Assembly: GCA_030731565.1 (NCBI GenBank)
Contig: JANQTT010000041.1
Location: 1 to 19,914 of the forward strand
Direction: 5' to 3'
Length of the DNA: 19,914 nucleotides
DNA from: Rickettsiaceae bacterium
Lineage (GTDB): Bacteria > Pseudomonadota > Alphaproteobacteria > Rickettsiales > Rickettsiaceae
Both the position numbers and the translations under genes were made by a program. The notes under the pieces are model-generated. The model saw only the letters and a list, made by a program, of their open reading frames with translations. It did no database searches and had not been told where the DNA came from. Below, piece by piece: positions 1-7,584 of this stretch (positions are counted from its first letter, which is position 1; every line of letters begins with the position of its first letter).

Positions 1-595
1 CTATAGCAAGATCCCTGATATAGAAGCAAATATTCGTCTAAATGCCAGATTACTGCACAAAGAAGCTGGGGTGGAATCATTTTTTGCAGAGCTTAAAAAG
101 CTAGACCCAAAAGCTGCTAAAATCTTGAACGTTTCGGATACCCAAAGAACAATTAGGGCTTATGAGGTAATCAAGCAAACGGGTAAATCAATTTTAGATT
201 TCCAGGAAGAGGAAAATTATAAACCTTTGCCTGATTTTCAGTTAAAGATTATATCCCTTTTACCTGAACGTAATTTTTTATACGAAACATGCAATCAACG
301 TTTGAAAACATTGTTTAGTTTAGGCGGAATCGATGAGGTGGAGCTAGCTTATAAAACTTTTGGGGAAATCCAGACTACAGCAATGAAGGCGCTTGGAGTA
401 CATGAGATTATTCAGTATATAAAAGGGAAGATTTCTTTAGATGAGGCGATAAAGTTGGCTAGTGCAAAAACGCGGCAATATGCAAAAAGACAAACTACCT
501 GGTTTAAGAATCAAATTAAATCAGATCAAGTTATTGAGTTTGATTCAGAAAAACAATATCATAAAATTATAGATGACATTATTCTCCACTTTTAA
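1..595 (+). CDS. miaA: tRNA dimethylallyltransferase MiaA, C-terminal part (5' end outside the window)
   Basis: MiaA transfers a dimethylallyl group to N6 of A37 in tRNAs that read UNN codons. The frame is open from base 2 to the TAA at 593-595, giving about 197 residues with no start of its own. A GTG at 71 is internal, because the 23 codons before it read as family sequence (YSKIPDIEANIRLNARLLHK). Supporting motifs are the DP..A pair followed by a D-x-QR-x-IRAYEV segment and 'QTGKS', the usual 'N-D-x-QR-x-x-RALEV...TGK' core of MiaA. The N-terminal P-loop half lies upstream of the window. The gene converges with the regulator at 623, leaving 27 bases between the two stops; I see no GC-rich terminator there. 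Identification is from remembered family motifs and is secure. Confidence 0.93.
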   Translation, partial: YSKIPDIEANIRLNARLLHKEAGVESFFAELKKLDPKAAKILNVSDTQRTIRAYEVIKQTGKSILDFQEEENYKPLPDFQLKIISLLPERNFLYETCNQRLKTLFSLGGIDEVELAYKTFGEIQTTAMKALGVHEIIQYIKGKISLDEAIKLASAKTRQYAKRQTTWFKNQIKSDQVIEFDSEKQYHKIIDDIILHF

Positions 596-622
596 ACCTA
601 AATCTAAATTACCGCAACTATA

Positions 623-1213
623 CTATAACTTCAAAAGATAATTAGAGTTTTTGATTTCAAGTAGTCCTTCTGGCAATTTTTGCTTTAGTTTATAAATATG
701 CGTTTCAATAGTGGTAGATTCAGTGTCACGGTGGTGCCCCCAAACAGTTTGCTGCAAGGTCTCTTTATCAGTAGTAAATTTGCTGCTGATGAGCATAGCC
801 TTAAATAAATCATTCTCTTTACTCGTCAGCATTATTTCGCTATCTTTTGATAGTAAAGCCATTGCGCGTTCATGATAAATCCAATTATTATCGATCGCAC
901 AAAATAGGCTAGGATCTGCAGCATTTTTATTGATTATTTTAATTAAACTTTGCAAAAACAAAGGTTTTGGAATTGCTATTTCTCTTTTTAAAATTTGTGC
1001 TTTTGTTAGGTTAATAATAATATTAGCTTTATATAGGGAGGAAATATCTATGTGTGTTTTAGAATCAATAATTAAAATATCAGCCTTTTCTATAAAATCT
1101 ACGGAATGGTAATCGGTAAAGTCGTAGTCAGTATTATCCGATAATGCATTCCGTATTATATTATTCTGGCTTGCTATGAAAAATTTCTTTTTCATTAAAT
1201 CTAATAAAATCAT
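623..1213 (-). CDS. Atypical response regulator: degenerate receiver plus OmpR-type winged helix
   Basis: 196 residues. The C-terminal part, about 128-195, is a clear OmpR/PhoB-type winged-helix DNA-binding domain: 'LTSKENDLFKAM', then 'VWGHHRDTESTTIETHIYKLKQKL', with the final wing 'EIKNSNYLL'. The N-terminal ~95 residues resemble a receiver. A hydrophobic strand ends in D50 ('ADILIID', the phospho-acceptor position), and 'IPKPL' supplies the conserved lysine (K83). The acidic pair expected after strand 1 is absent ('FFIASQNN'), so normal Mg-dependent phosphorylation is doubtful. The ATG follows the TAG of trhO with no gap (TAGATG), which suggests translational coupling. A second in-frame ATG (M7, MKKKFF) is an alternative start; neither has a good Shine-Dalgarno sequence. 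No histidine kinase is nearby. Target genes are unknown. Similar receiver-winged-helix proteins occur in other Alphaproteobacteria (recall). Confidence 0.82.
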   Translation of the reverse strand: MILLDLMKKKFFIASQNNIIRNALSDNTDYDFTDYHSVDFIEKADILIIDSKTHIDISSLYKANIIINLTKAQILKREIAIPKPLFLQSLIKIINKNAADPSLFCAIDNNWIYHERAMALLSKDSEIMLTSKENDLFKAMLISSKFTTDKETLQQTVWGHHRDTESTTIETHIYKLKQKLPEGLLEIKNSNYLLKL

Positions 1214-1999
1214 CTATTTGCTATTACTAACACTTTTAGCAGTTTGACCTTTTTCTACCCAAAAACCTTCAGAGGGAGATAAATCAGAAGAAACAGCCCC
1301 TCTATCATCAAATACAAAACACTCTCCTTTCCATGTGTTATTAGTATTCTTTGTATCTTCCAAATATTGCAGTATACCGCCTTTTAGGTGGAATACTTCC
1401 TCGATCCCCATACTTTTAAGAAGTGCAGTCGATTTTTCACAACGAATCCCGCCTGTACAGAACATAGCGACTTTTTTGTTTTTAAGTATTTCCAGGTTTT
1501 GCTTTGTCCATTCCGGGAATTCTCTAAAAGTTTCGGTTTGAGGATCAATAGAGCCTTCAAACGTACCAACTTTAACTTCATAACTATTTCTAGTATCCAC
1601 AGTAATGACGTCTTCTCTTTTAATGAAATCATCCCAGTCTTTAGTTTCAATATATTGACCTTTCAGGTTTTCTACATCAAGATCAGTATATTTTAGTGCT
1701 ACAATTTCTTTTTTTAATTTTACTTTAACTTTTGTAAAAGGTGGCTTATCACAATAGTTAACTTTGGCATTGATTTCTTTTGCTCCGGTTAGTTTGCGCA
1801 ATTCTTCCATCAAGTAATATAGATCTTCCTCTTTTCCTGATATAGAGCCGTTAAGGCCTTCGGGAGCGACTAGAACTGTTCCATAAATAAATTTTTTCTT
1901 CGCTCTTAATAAAATTTGCGGCTGTAAAATTGCAGGATTATTAATATTTGTAAAGCTATAAAAACTCAGTACAGCTATTTTGTTCTCATGATTAGTCAT
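1214..1999 (-). CDS. trhO: tRNA uridine(34) hydroxylase, rhodanese family (TrhO/YceA)
   Basis: TrhO hydroxylates U34 of certain tRNAs to ho5U using molecular oxygen, the first step towards cmo5U/mo5U wobble modification. The 261-residue protein has the family's acylphosphatase-like N-terminal part ([12 protein letters not shown], about residues 45-55) and then a rhodanese domain with '[14 protein letters not shown]' and the active-site loop '[10 protein letters not shown]' (Cys181, Cys187). It ends with '[10 protein letters not shown]' and 'GECFVFDDR'. I chose the ATG at 1999 ([16 protein letters not shown]) because homologues begin just before the 'KIAxLSxYSF' strand. The frame is also open to a TTG at 2020, seven codons upstream, which is less likely. 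It lies 27 bases after the degP stop and abuts the regulator start. The family assignment is firm; the activity is inferred from it. Confidence 0.93.
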   Translation of the reverse strand: MTNHENKIAVLSFYSFTNINNPAILQPQILLRAKKKFIYGTVLVAPEGLNGSISGKEEDLYYLMEELRKLTGAKEINAKVNYCDKPPFTKVKVKLKKEIVALKYTDLDVENLKGQYIETKDWDDFIKREDVITVDTRNSYEVKVGTFEGSIDPQTETFREFPEWTKQNLEILKNKKVAMFCTGGIRCEKSTALLKSMGIEEVFHLKGGILQYLEDTKNTNNTWKGECFVFDDRGAVSSDLSPSEGFWVEKGQTAKSVSNSK

Positions 2000-2026
2000 A
2001 ATATCTAGTTTTTTTATCAATTAATT

Positions 2027-3463
2027 TTATTGCAGCGGGACAGCAACGAACATTGTATAATTGCCTCTTTTTACAAGTAGCACAACGTTACTTTTACCAG
2101 AATCGGAAAGTTGCTTTTCGTAAATTTGATTAAACTGATCTACATTTTTGATATTTTTCTGATCAATTGCAATTATCAGATCTCCTATTTTCAGATCAAT
2201 AGCTGAGTTTTGCTCAGCTACGCCTACTACAACAATTCCCGCACCATTTTCATTCATATCTAGCTTTTCTTGCAAATCTGGTGAAATATTACTAAACATA
2301 ATTCCAGCTTTTTCTATAGTAGCTTCCTTTTCATTCGCCGGTTGTTCTTTCTTTGATTCCGATGGCTCGGTAATTTTTGCTGTCAGATTTACTGGTTTAC
2401 CGTTTCTTAGAACTGTTAGTTTAACTTTATCTCCAATATGACTTTCAGCAACAAACAATTGTAGTTTTCTTGAGTTTAGTATAGGCTGGTCGTTAAATTT
2501 TGTAATTAAATCACCTTGTTTTAATCCAGCTTTATCTCCTGTTCCGCCTGTTCTGACGTTTACTACCAATACGCCACTAGTCTCTTTTAAAGACATAGCC
2601 TCTGCTAGTTCTTTGGTTACTTCTTGCACTCCAACATCTAGACGTCCACGACTGATTTTGCCTTTTTCTTTCAATTGCTTCATAATATCTATGACAGTGT
2701 TGGAAGGTATAGCAAAGCCTATACCAATATTTGTACCACCGTTTATATCTGGTATAGAAGTGTTAATGCCTATTACTTTACCGTGTATATCGTATAATGG
2801 ACCGCCAGAGTTTCCGGTATTAATAGCTGCATCGGTTTGTAAAAAATCGTCAACAAGTTCATCTTGGTTTAAGCCAAGGTCTCGCCCTTTTGATGAAATG
2901 ATACCTGTTGTAACAGTGCCGCCAAAACCAAGCGGGTTGCCAATAGCTATTGCTATATCACCAACGCGTACCTTGCTTGAATCTGCAAATTCTACTGCCG
3001 GCAATTTTTTCTCAATGTTGATTTTAAGCAAAGCAAGATCTGTTTTCGGATCAGTGCCTATAATTTTGGCTGGTACTTCGGTATTATCCAAAAGTTTTAT
3101 ATATATTTCATCTGAGCCTGAGACAACATGGTCATTTGTCATTATGTAACCATCTTGATCAACAATAAACCCAGAGCCTAATGATAGGGTACTTGGATTT
3201 GCTGAGATATCATCAAATGAAAATGGCACATTGAATTGTTCAAAAAAACTATTAAATTTGTCTAGAGGCAATATTTCCGGTAGAGATGCAACTTTTGGAT
3301 TCGTTTGCTCGTTGTATTTAACAGTATAAATATTCACTACACTAGGCATTAGGGGCTCAATAATATCTGCAAAACTAGTAATATGTGCGGTAGTAGTCGC
3401 ATGTGCAGAACTTGCATGAGCCAAAACAATTATATAAGCTAGCACCTTGCCTAATATTTTCAT
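2027..3463 (-). CDS. degP: Periplasmic serine protease/chaperone, DegP/HtrA (Do) family
   Basis: ATP-independent protease-chaperone that degrades or refolds damaged envelope proteins. The 478 residues show an N-terminal signal peptide (MKILGKVLAYIIVLAHASSAHA, cleavage near A22-T23) and a trypsin-like domain with a complete triad: His112 (TNDHVVSG), Asp142 (TDLALLKI) and Ser219 (GNSGGP). Two PDZ domains follow, at about 270-365 ('GRLDVGVQEV', 'DKAGLKQGDLI') and 385-475 ('AIDLKIGDLIIAI'). A lysine/glutamate-rich linker separates them. Length and two-PDZ layout fit DegP/DegQ/MucD rather than DegS. The Shine-Dalgarno-like AGGAAA lies inside the last codons of hflC, whose stop is only 4 bases before this ATG, so the two are probably co-translated. 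The hflK-hflC-degP order is common in Alphaproteobacteria and places the protease beside the FtsH modulators. Confidence 0.96.
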   Translation of the reverse strand: MKILGKVLAYIIVLAHASSAHATTTAHITSFADIIEPLMPSVVNIYTVKYNEQTNPKVASLPEILPLDKFNSFFEQFNVPFSFDDISANPSTLSLGSGFIVDQDGYIMTNDHVVSGSDEIYIKLLDNTEVPAKIIGTDPKTDLALLKINIEKKLPAVEFADSSKVRVGDIAIAIGNPLGFGGTVTTGIISSKGRDLGLNQDELVDDFLQTDAAINTGNSGGPLYDIHGKVIGINTSIPDINGGTNIGIGFAIPSNTVIDIMKQLKEKGKISRGRLDVGVQEVTKELAEAMSLKETSGVLVVNVRTGGTGDKAGLKQGDLITKFNDQPILNSRKLQLFVAESHIGDKVKLTVLRNGKPVNLTAKITEPSESKKEQPANEKEATIEKAGIMFSNISPDLQEKLDMNENGAGIVVVGVAEQNSAIDLKIGDLIIAIDQKNIKNVDQFNQIYEKQLSDSGKSNVVLLVKRGNYTMFVAVPLQ

Positions 3464-3467
3464 GGTA

Positions 3468-4325
3468 TTATTTTCCTACTCGCAAATATTTAAAAAATTC
3501 AGAAGTTGGCGATAATACAAATTGAGTATTATCTTTAGATAATGAGGCCTTATAAGCAATTAGTGATCTATAAAATTGATAAAATTCAGGATCTTTTGAA
3601 TATGCTAAATTATATATCTTAGCAGATTCTGAGTCGCCTAAACCCTTTATTTCTTGAGCTTCCATAAAGGCAGTAGCTAGTATGACTTGCTTTTCTTTAT
3701 TAGCACGAGATTCAATTCTTGCGCCTGCTTCTTCCCCTTCTGCCCGGATTTGTTTCGCTTCTTTATGACGTTCCGTTTGCATCCTTGAATATATAGCTTC
3801 ACTATTTTCATGTGGTAGGTCTGATTTTAAGATTCTAACATCAATCACTTTAATACCAAAAGATACAGCTTCGTTATGGACTATATCACGTATCTGCAGC
3901 ATCAAATCCGATCTTTTTTCTGAAAGGAGAGTATTTAATGGTACTCTACCAATAACGGTTCTCATTGAAGATTCAAGGAGTTTATTAAGCCGTAAATTCG
4001 CTCCCGAATAGTTGTTTAAAGTTTTAATAAATCTTACAGGATTGACTATCTTATATTTCGCAAAAGCATCTACAATCACTCTTTTTTCGTCTGAGGCTGT
4101 AAGCTCTTTTTCTTCGGCCGTAACATTTAAAATCCTTTTATCTAAAAACCGTACGTTTTGAATAAAAGGAATTTTTATATTTAGCCCAGGATTATCAATA
4201 GTTCTTACTGCTTCACCAAATTGAAGCACAACAGCTGTATAGCGTTGATCCACCGTAAATAATGAACCGCTTAACAATATGAAAGTAGCGAGAATCGCAG
4301 CAATTGTAATATATAATTTATTCAT
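3468..4325 (-). CDS. hflC: HflC, FtsH protease modulator (SPFH/band 7 protein)
   Basis: HflC pairs with HflK as a large inner-membrane cage that encloses and moderates the FtsH AAA protease. It has 285 residues: a short cytoplasmic N-terminus, one transmembrane segment (about 5-23), then a periplasmic SPFH domain starting 'VDQRYTAVVLQFGEAVRTI' with 'PGLNIKIPFIQNVRFLDKRI'. Other HflC markers are 'LNKLLESSMRTVIGRVPLNTLLSEKR', 'GIKVIDVRI' and the charged helix 'MQTERHKEAKQIRAEGEE', followed by a long coiled-coil region. 'SKDPEFYQFYRSLIAYKASL' near the end is characteristic of HflC. A good Shine-Dalgarno sequence (AGGAAGAG) precedes the ATG. It starts 13 bases after the hflK stop and ends 4 bases before degP. 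Confidence 0.95.
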   Translation of the reverse strand: MNKLYITIAAILATFILLSGSLFTVDQRYTAVVLQFGEAVRTIDNPGLNIKIPFIQNVRFLDKRILNVTAEEKELTASDEKRVIVDAFAKYKIVNPVRFIKTLNNYSGANLRLNKLLESSMRTVIGRVPLNTLLSEKRSDLMLQIRDIVHNEAVSFGIKVIDVRILKSDLPHENSEAIYSRMQTERHKEAKQIRAEGEEAGARIESRANKEKQVILATAFMEAQEIKGLGDSESAKIYNLAYSKDPEFYQFYRSLIAYKASLSKDNTQFVLSPTSEFFKYLRVGK

Positions 4326-4338
4326 ATTTTGGCTCTTC

Positions 4339-5397
4339 CTATTTGTTTAATAAGTTTTTTTGATTTACAGACATGTGCGGAAGCATCCCTTCGCCGCCCA
4401 TAATGATTTTATCAGATTTTTCAAGAATAGATTCAATAGTTTCCAAATAAAGCCTGTTTTTGGTTACATCTTTATTTGTTTCATATTGCTTATAAACTGC
4501 ATTAAACCTGGAAGCATTACCTTTTGCTTGGGAAACTACTTCAGCTTTGTAACCTTCAGCTTTTTGTGTAATTCTTGCGGCTTCACCACGTGCTCTTGGC
4601 AGGATATCGTTCATGTAAGCTTCAGCTTCATTTATAACTTTTTCTTTATCCGCTTTTGCAGTTTGTACATCACGATAAGCTGCAATTACTTCTTTTGGCG
4701 GTTCGGCCCTTAGTAATTTTACTTGTTCAATTTCAACGCCAGATTCATATTGATCGAGCGTTTTTTGTATTAATTTCTCAATTCTATCGGCTATAAATTG
4801 TTTTTTATTCGAAAGAACAGAAGTAATAGGTGTATTACCTATAACTTCACGGATAGCGCTTTCAGAGGCAGCTTTTACTGTATCTCTTGGATCTTCGATA
4901 TTAAAAACAAATTTTGGAAGGTCTTTAATATGCCACATAGCATCGACATTTAATTCAATAATATTCTCATCACCTGTCAACATCAGGCTTTCTGATTTTA
5001 TATCCCTTGATGCAACAGCTCCGCCTACTCTTGCTTGTCCAGTTGAACGGTAACCTATTTCAACTCGTCTTGATTGATCAACTTTCTCGACAATTTCATC
5101 TTCTATTGGCCTTGGAAGCCTATAGTTCAGGCCTGGGATTCCAACTCTATGAAATTTACCGAATCTAATTACTATTGCTTGTTCGCCTTCGTTTACCTTG
5201 TAAATTCCAGAAGTAATCCAAATTAAAAATAATGCAGCCAAGATTAAAAGAATTATTTTTTTATCAAAATTAAAATTAAAGTCGTTTAAATTAAACTGGT
5301 TTTTTCGTTTTTTTGTAAAAATATTATCTTCATTATCACTTTCGAAATCATCCCAGGGAGATTTTTTAAATATTTGCATATAAAGTTTACTAACCAT
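4339..5397 (-). CDS. hflK: HflK, FtsH protease modulator (SPFH/band 7 protein)
   Basis: Partner of HflC in the FtsH-HflKC complex. The 352-residue frame has a polar cytoplasmic N-terminus with 'SPWDDF', a transmembrane helix at about 47-65, and the SPFH domain beginning 'VNEGEQAIVIRFGKF' with 'PGLNYRLPRPIEDEIVEKVD'. 'SLMLTGDENIIELNVDAMW' is a typical HflK strand pair. 'ASESAIREVIGNTPI' and a coiled-coil region ('VINEAEAYMNDILPRARGEA') follow. Homologues usually start shortly before 'SPWDD', so the ATG at 5379 (MQIFKKSPWDDF) is a credible alternative to 5397; no strong ribosome binding site decides between them. It is first in the minus-strand run that continues through hflC, degP, trhO and the regulator, and is divergent from mrp. 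Confidence 0.94.
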   Translation of the reverse strand: MVSKLYMQIFKKSPWDDFESDNEDNIFTKKRKNQFNLNDFNFNFDKKIILLILAALFLIWITSGIYKVNEGEQAIVIRFGKFHRVGIPGLNYRLPRPIEDEIVEKVDQSRRVEIGYRSTGQARVGGAVASRDIKSESLMLTGDENIIELNVDAMWHIKDLPKFVFNIEDPRDTVKAASESAIREVIGNTPITSVLSNKKQFIADRIEKLIQKTLDQYESGVEIEQVKLLRAEPPKEVIAAYRDVQTAKADKEKVINEAEAYMNDILPRARGEAARITQKAEGYKAEVVSQAKGNASRFNAVYKQYETNKDVTKNRLYLETIESILEKSDKIIMGGEGMLPHMSVNQKNLLNK

Positions 5398-5418
5398 TAA
5401 ATAGAACCGCGGATTTTG

Positions 5419-5446
5419 TTGTTATCAAGTACTCATTTGATATAAT
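5419..5446 (+). promoter_or_regulatory. Predicted sigma70-type promoter for mrp
   Basis: TTGTTA at 5419-5424 and a perfect TATAAT at 5441-5446 are separated by 16 bases. Transcription would begin near 5453, about 20 bases before the mrp ATG. Predicted by inspection only. Confidence 0.5.
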
Positions 5447-5471
5447 ATATAAAAATTATAAAATATTGCAA
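5442..5471 (-). promoter_or_regulatory. Possible promoter for the hflK operon, overlapping the mrp promoter
   Basis: Read on the minus strand, TTGCAA (5471-5466) and TATTAT (5447-5442) are separated by 18 bases. Transcription would begin about 40 bases before the hflK start. The -10 overlaps the mrp -10 on the opposite strand, so the two promoters would compete. In DNA this AT-rich, chance matches are common. Confidence 0.3.
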
Positions 5472-5473
5472 GC

Positions 5474-6457
5474 ATGACAAGCAAAGCTCCCGAGAGAATT
5501 AAGACACTAACTGATAAATTATCATTTTCTGATGGTTCAACTGTCAGTTCCAGATCTTCTGATCTTGTAATTAATAAAGATAAACTTGGTTTTTCCATTG
5601 ATATTAGCGGGATCGAGTTGCAGGAAGCGGAAAAAGTTCGCAAATTAGTGATAACTGAAATTGAAAAACAAGAAAAATTTGAGAAAGTCAGTATTGTTTT
5701 AACTAGCACGCGGGCAAATAAAGGTGATGAAAACCCTAAACTTCATGTTGATGGCGTGAAGGAAATTATAGTTGTCGCTTCTGGAAAAGGTGGAGTTGGT
5801 AAATCTACTGTTGCAGCATTATTAGCGCATAAGCTAACAGCTGAAGGCAAAAAAGTTGGCATTATTGATGCTGATATTTACGGTCCATCAATTCCACATA
5901 TGTTGAACTTAAGTGGGAAACCAGGCCTTGAGGATAATAAAATGATTCCTCTTGAAAATTATGCAATCAGCGTTAATTCTATTGGGTTTTTAACAGAACC
6001 AGGAGCGTCGATAAGTTGGCGTGGGCCTATGGTTAGTAAAGCATTATATCAATTAATTTCTCTAACAAAGTGGGGCAATCTGGATTACCTTATAATTGAT
6101 ACTCCTCCAGGTACTGGCGATATACATCTGAGTTTGCTACAAAATTATATTGTTGATAAAGTCATTATGGTAGTAATGCCACAAAAAATTACCGAACTTG
6201 ATGTTAGTAGGGCGATTAGCTTATATAAAAAATTTAAGGTGCCAATTTATGGGATCATTGAAAATATGACTCATTACATTGACCAAAATACGGGGAAAGA
6301 GATAAAAATATTTGCGGGAAACAGCAGTAGCCAAATTTCGCAGGAACATAATATACAATTACTAGCAAAGCTTCCAATTATTCCAGAATTATCCGCCGCC
6401 TGCGATTCAGGTAGCGATTTAAAAGAGTTTTCTAAGTTGTTGACTTTTTTACTGTGA
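5474..6457 (+). CDS. mrp: Mrp/ApbC-type P-loop ATPase (Nbp35/Ind1 family), CxxC pair missing
   Basis: Mrp/ApbC proteins are dimeric ATPases that carry and transfer Fe-S clusters. The 327-residue protein has an N-terminal MIP18-like domain (about 1-80: 'LSFSDGST', 'GFSIDISGIE') and a deviant Walker A motif GKGGVGKST at 104-112. 'IDADIYGPSIPHML' (131-144), 'WRGPMVSKAL' and 'YLIIDTPPGTGDIHL' (205-219) complete the family signature. After 'ENM' (263-265) most homologues have C-P-x-C; here a gap-free alignment puts Asp270 and Thr273 at the two cysteines, in 'HYIDQNTGKE'. My recall of Rickettsia Mrp is that it also lacks them. The ATG at 5474 is 20 bases past the predicted transcription start; there is little Shine-Dalgarno signal. 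The next gene, pheS, follows 86 bases after the stop. Confidence 0.93.
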   Translation: MTSKAPERIKTLTDKLSFSDGSTVSSRSSDLVINKDKLGFSIDISGIELQEAEKVRKLVITEIEKQEKFEKVSIVLTSTRANKGDENPKLHVDGVKEIIVVASGKGGVGKSTVAALLAHKLTAEGKKVGIIDADIYGPSIPHMLNLSGKPGLEDNKMIPLENYAISVNSIGFLTEPGASISWRGPMVSKALYQLISLTKWGNLDYLIIDTPPGTGDIHLSLLQNYIVDKVIMVVMPQKITELDVSRAISLYKKFKVPIYGIIENMTHYIDQNTGKEIKIFAGNSSSQISQEHNIQLLAKLPIIPELSAACDSGSDLKEFSKLLTFLL

Positions 6458-6484
6458 ATCAAATTTATCATAAACCACTATAAC

Positions 6485-6513
6485 TTGTAATTTTTTGTAA
6501 AATCCTTTATGGT
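6485..6513 (+). promoter_or_regulatory. Possible promoter for pheST
   Basis: TTGTAA at 6485-6490 and TATGGT at 6508-6513 are 17 bases apart in the gap between mrp and pheS. The spacing is good but the -10 is weak. pheST could also be read through from mrp, since I see no terminator between them. Confidence 0.3.
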
Positions 6514-6543
6514 TCTTCTGGAACTTTTGTGTATGAAATTTAT

Positions 6544-7584
6544 ATGTTAGAGCAAATATTAAAATCAGCTGAAGAGAGAATTAAACTAATTACTAATTCT
6601 CGCGGGATGCAGGATGCGAAGATTGAGTATCTTGGAAAATCAAGTCAGATTAATCAAGAAATGAAAAAGCTGGGCAGGGCAACTCCGGAGGAGCGAAAAG
6701 AGCTTGGTCAAAAAATCAATAGAGTAAAGCAAAAAATTCAGGAAATTCTTGATGAGCAAGCGCTTATTGTGGAAAAAACTGAGCTTGAAAAGCGTTTTAA
6801 AAATGAAAAGCTGGATTTGACAATACCGGCTCGTCCAAGATCAAAAGGGAGCATTCATCCGATTACACAATGCACAGAGGAGCTGGTTCAAGTATTTTCT
6901 AAATATGGATTCGATATTAAAGATGGTCCAAGCATTGAAGATGATTGGTATAATTTTACTGCGCTCAATATTGATGAAAATCATCCTGCGCGTCAGATGC
7001 ACGATACCTTTTATTTAAATAAAACCGATGATAGTACAAAGCTTCTTAGAACCCATACATCGCCAATTCAGATTCGCACTATGCAAAATGAAGAACCGCC
7101 ATATAGGTTCATAGCACCAGGTAGGACATATCGTTCTGATTCAGATTTAACTCATACACCAATGTTTCACCAAATTGAAGGAATGGTGGTGGACAAAAAT
7201 ATTCATATGGGCCATTTAAAGTACGTTATTATTGATTTTATTCGCACTTTTTTTGAACAACCAAATATAGAAGTTCAGTTCCGTCCTAGCTTTTTTCCCT
7301 TTACAGAACCTTCTGCGGAAGTGGATATTAGGATGAATAAGGATGACAAGTGGCTTGAGGTCCTTGGTTGTGGTATGGTGCACCCAAATGTACTGAAAAA
7401 TGTTGGGATCGATCCGGAAGTATATCAAGGATTTGCTTTTGGCCTTGGGGTTGAGCGTTTTGCGATGCTGAAATATGGTATCCGTGATTTACGCCAATTT
7501 TTTGAAGGCGACCTGCGCTGGTTAAATCATTATAACTTTTCGGCGCTAGATATTCCAACATTAGCAGGAGGTTTGACGAGATGA
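6544..7584 (+). CDS. pheS: Phenylalanyl-tRNA synthetase alpha subunit
   Basis: Catalytic subunit of the alpha2-beta2 enzyme that charges tRNA-Phe. The 346-residue protein has an N-terminal coiled coil (about 1-85) and a class II aminoacyl-tRNA synthetase core. Motifs seen include '[12 protein letters not shown]', '[11 protein letters not shown]', motif 2 '[20 protein letters not shown]', '[10 protein letters not shown]', '[10 protein letters not shown]' and motif 3 '[22 protein letters not shown]'. I chose ATG 6544 ([13 protein letters not shown]) because bacterial PheS normally begins just before this helix. The frame continues upstream to a GTG at 6529, five codons earlier. The stop overlaps the pheT start (ATGA). 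The sequence looks intact and ordinary. Confidence 0.97.
   Translation: MLEQILKSAEERIKLITNSRGMQDAKIEYLGKSSQINQEMKKLGRATPEERKELGQKINRVKQKIQEILDEQALIVEKTELEKRFKNEKLDLTIPARPRSKGSIHPITQCTEELVQVFSKYGFDIKDGPSIEDDWYNFTALNIDENHPARQMHDTFYLNKTDDSTKLLRTHTSPIQIRTMQNEEPPYRFIAPGRTYRSDSDLTHTPMFHQIEGMVVDKNIHMGHLKYVIIDFIRTFFEQPNIEVQFRPSFFPFTEPSAEVDIRMNKDDKWLEVLGCGMVHPNVLKNVGIDPEVYQGFAFGLGVERFAMLKYGIRDLRQFFEGDLRWLNHYNFSALDIPTLAGGLTR
7566..7572 (+). promoter_or_regulatory. Strong Shine-Dalgarno sequence for pheT
   Basis: AGGAGGT lies 8 bases before the pheT ATG at 7581, inside the last codons of pheS. It fixes the pheT start and supports translation coupled to pheS. It is one of the best ribosome binding sites in a window where most genes lack one. 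Confidence 0.75.

Noticed and set aside
596..622. Terminator between convergent miaA and the regulator
   Set aside because: The 27-base gap shows no inverted repeat followed by a T tract.
2613..3149. 178-codon plus-strand frame inside degP
   Set aside because: Antisense shadow of the well-conserved protease domain.
5425..5709. 94-codon minus-strand frame over the 5' end of mrp
   Set aside because: It is a shadow of mrp, whose own frame carries strong family motifs.
6458..6543. Possible attenuator or leader peptide ahead of pheST
   Set aside because: No run of phenylalanine codons and no alternative stem-terminator structure could be seen in this short gap.
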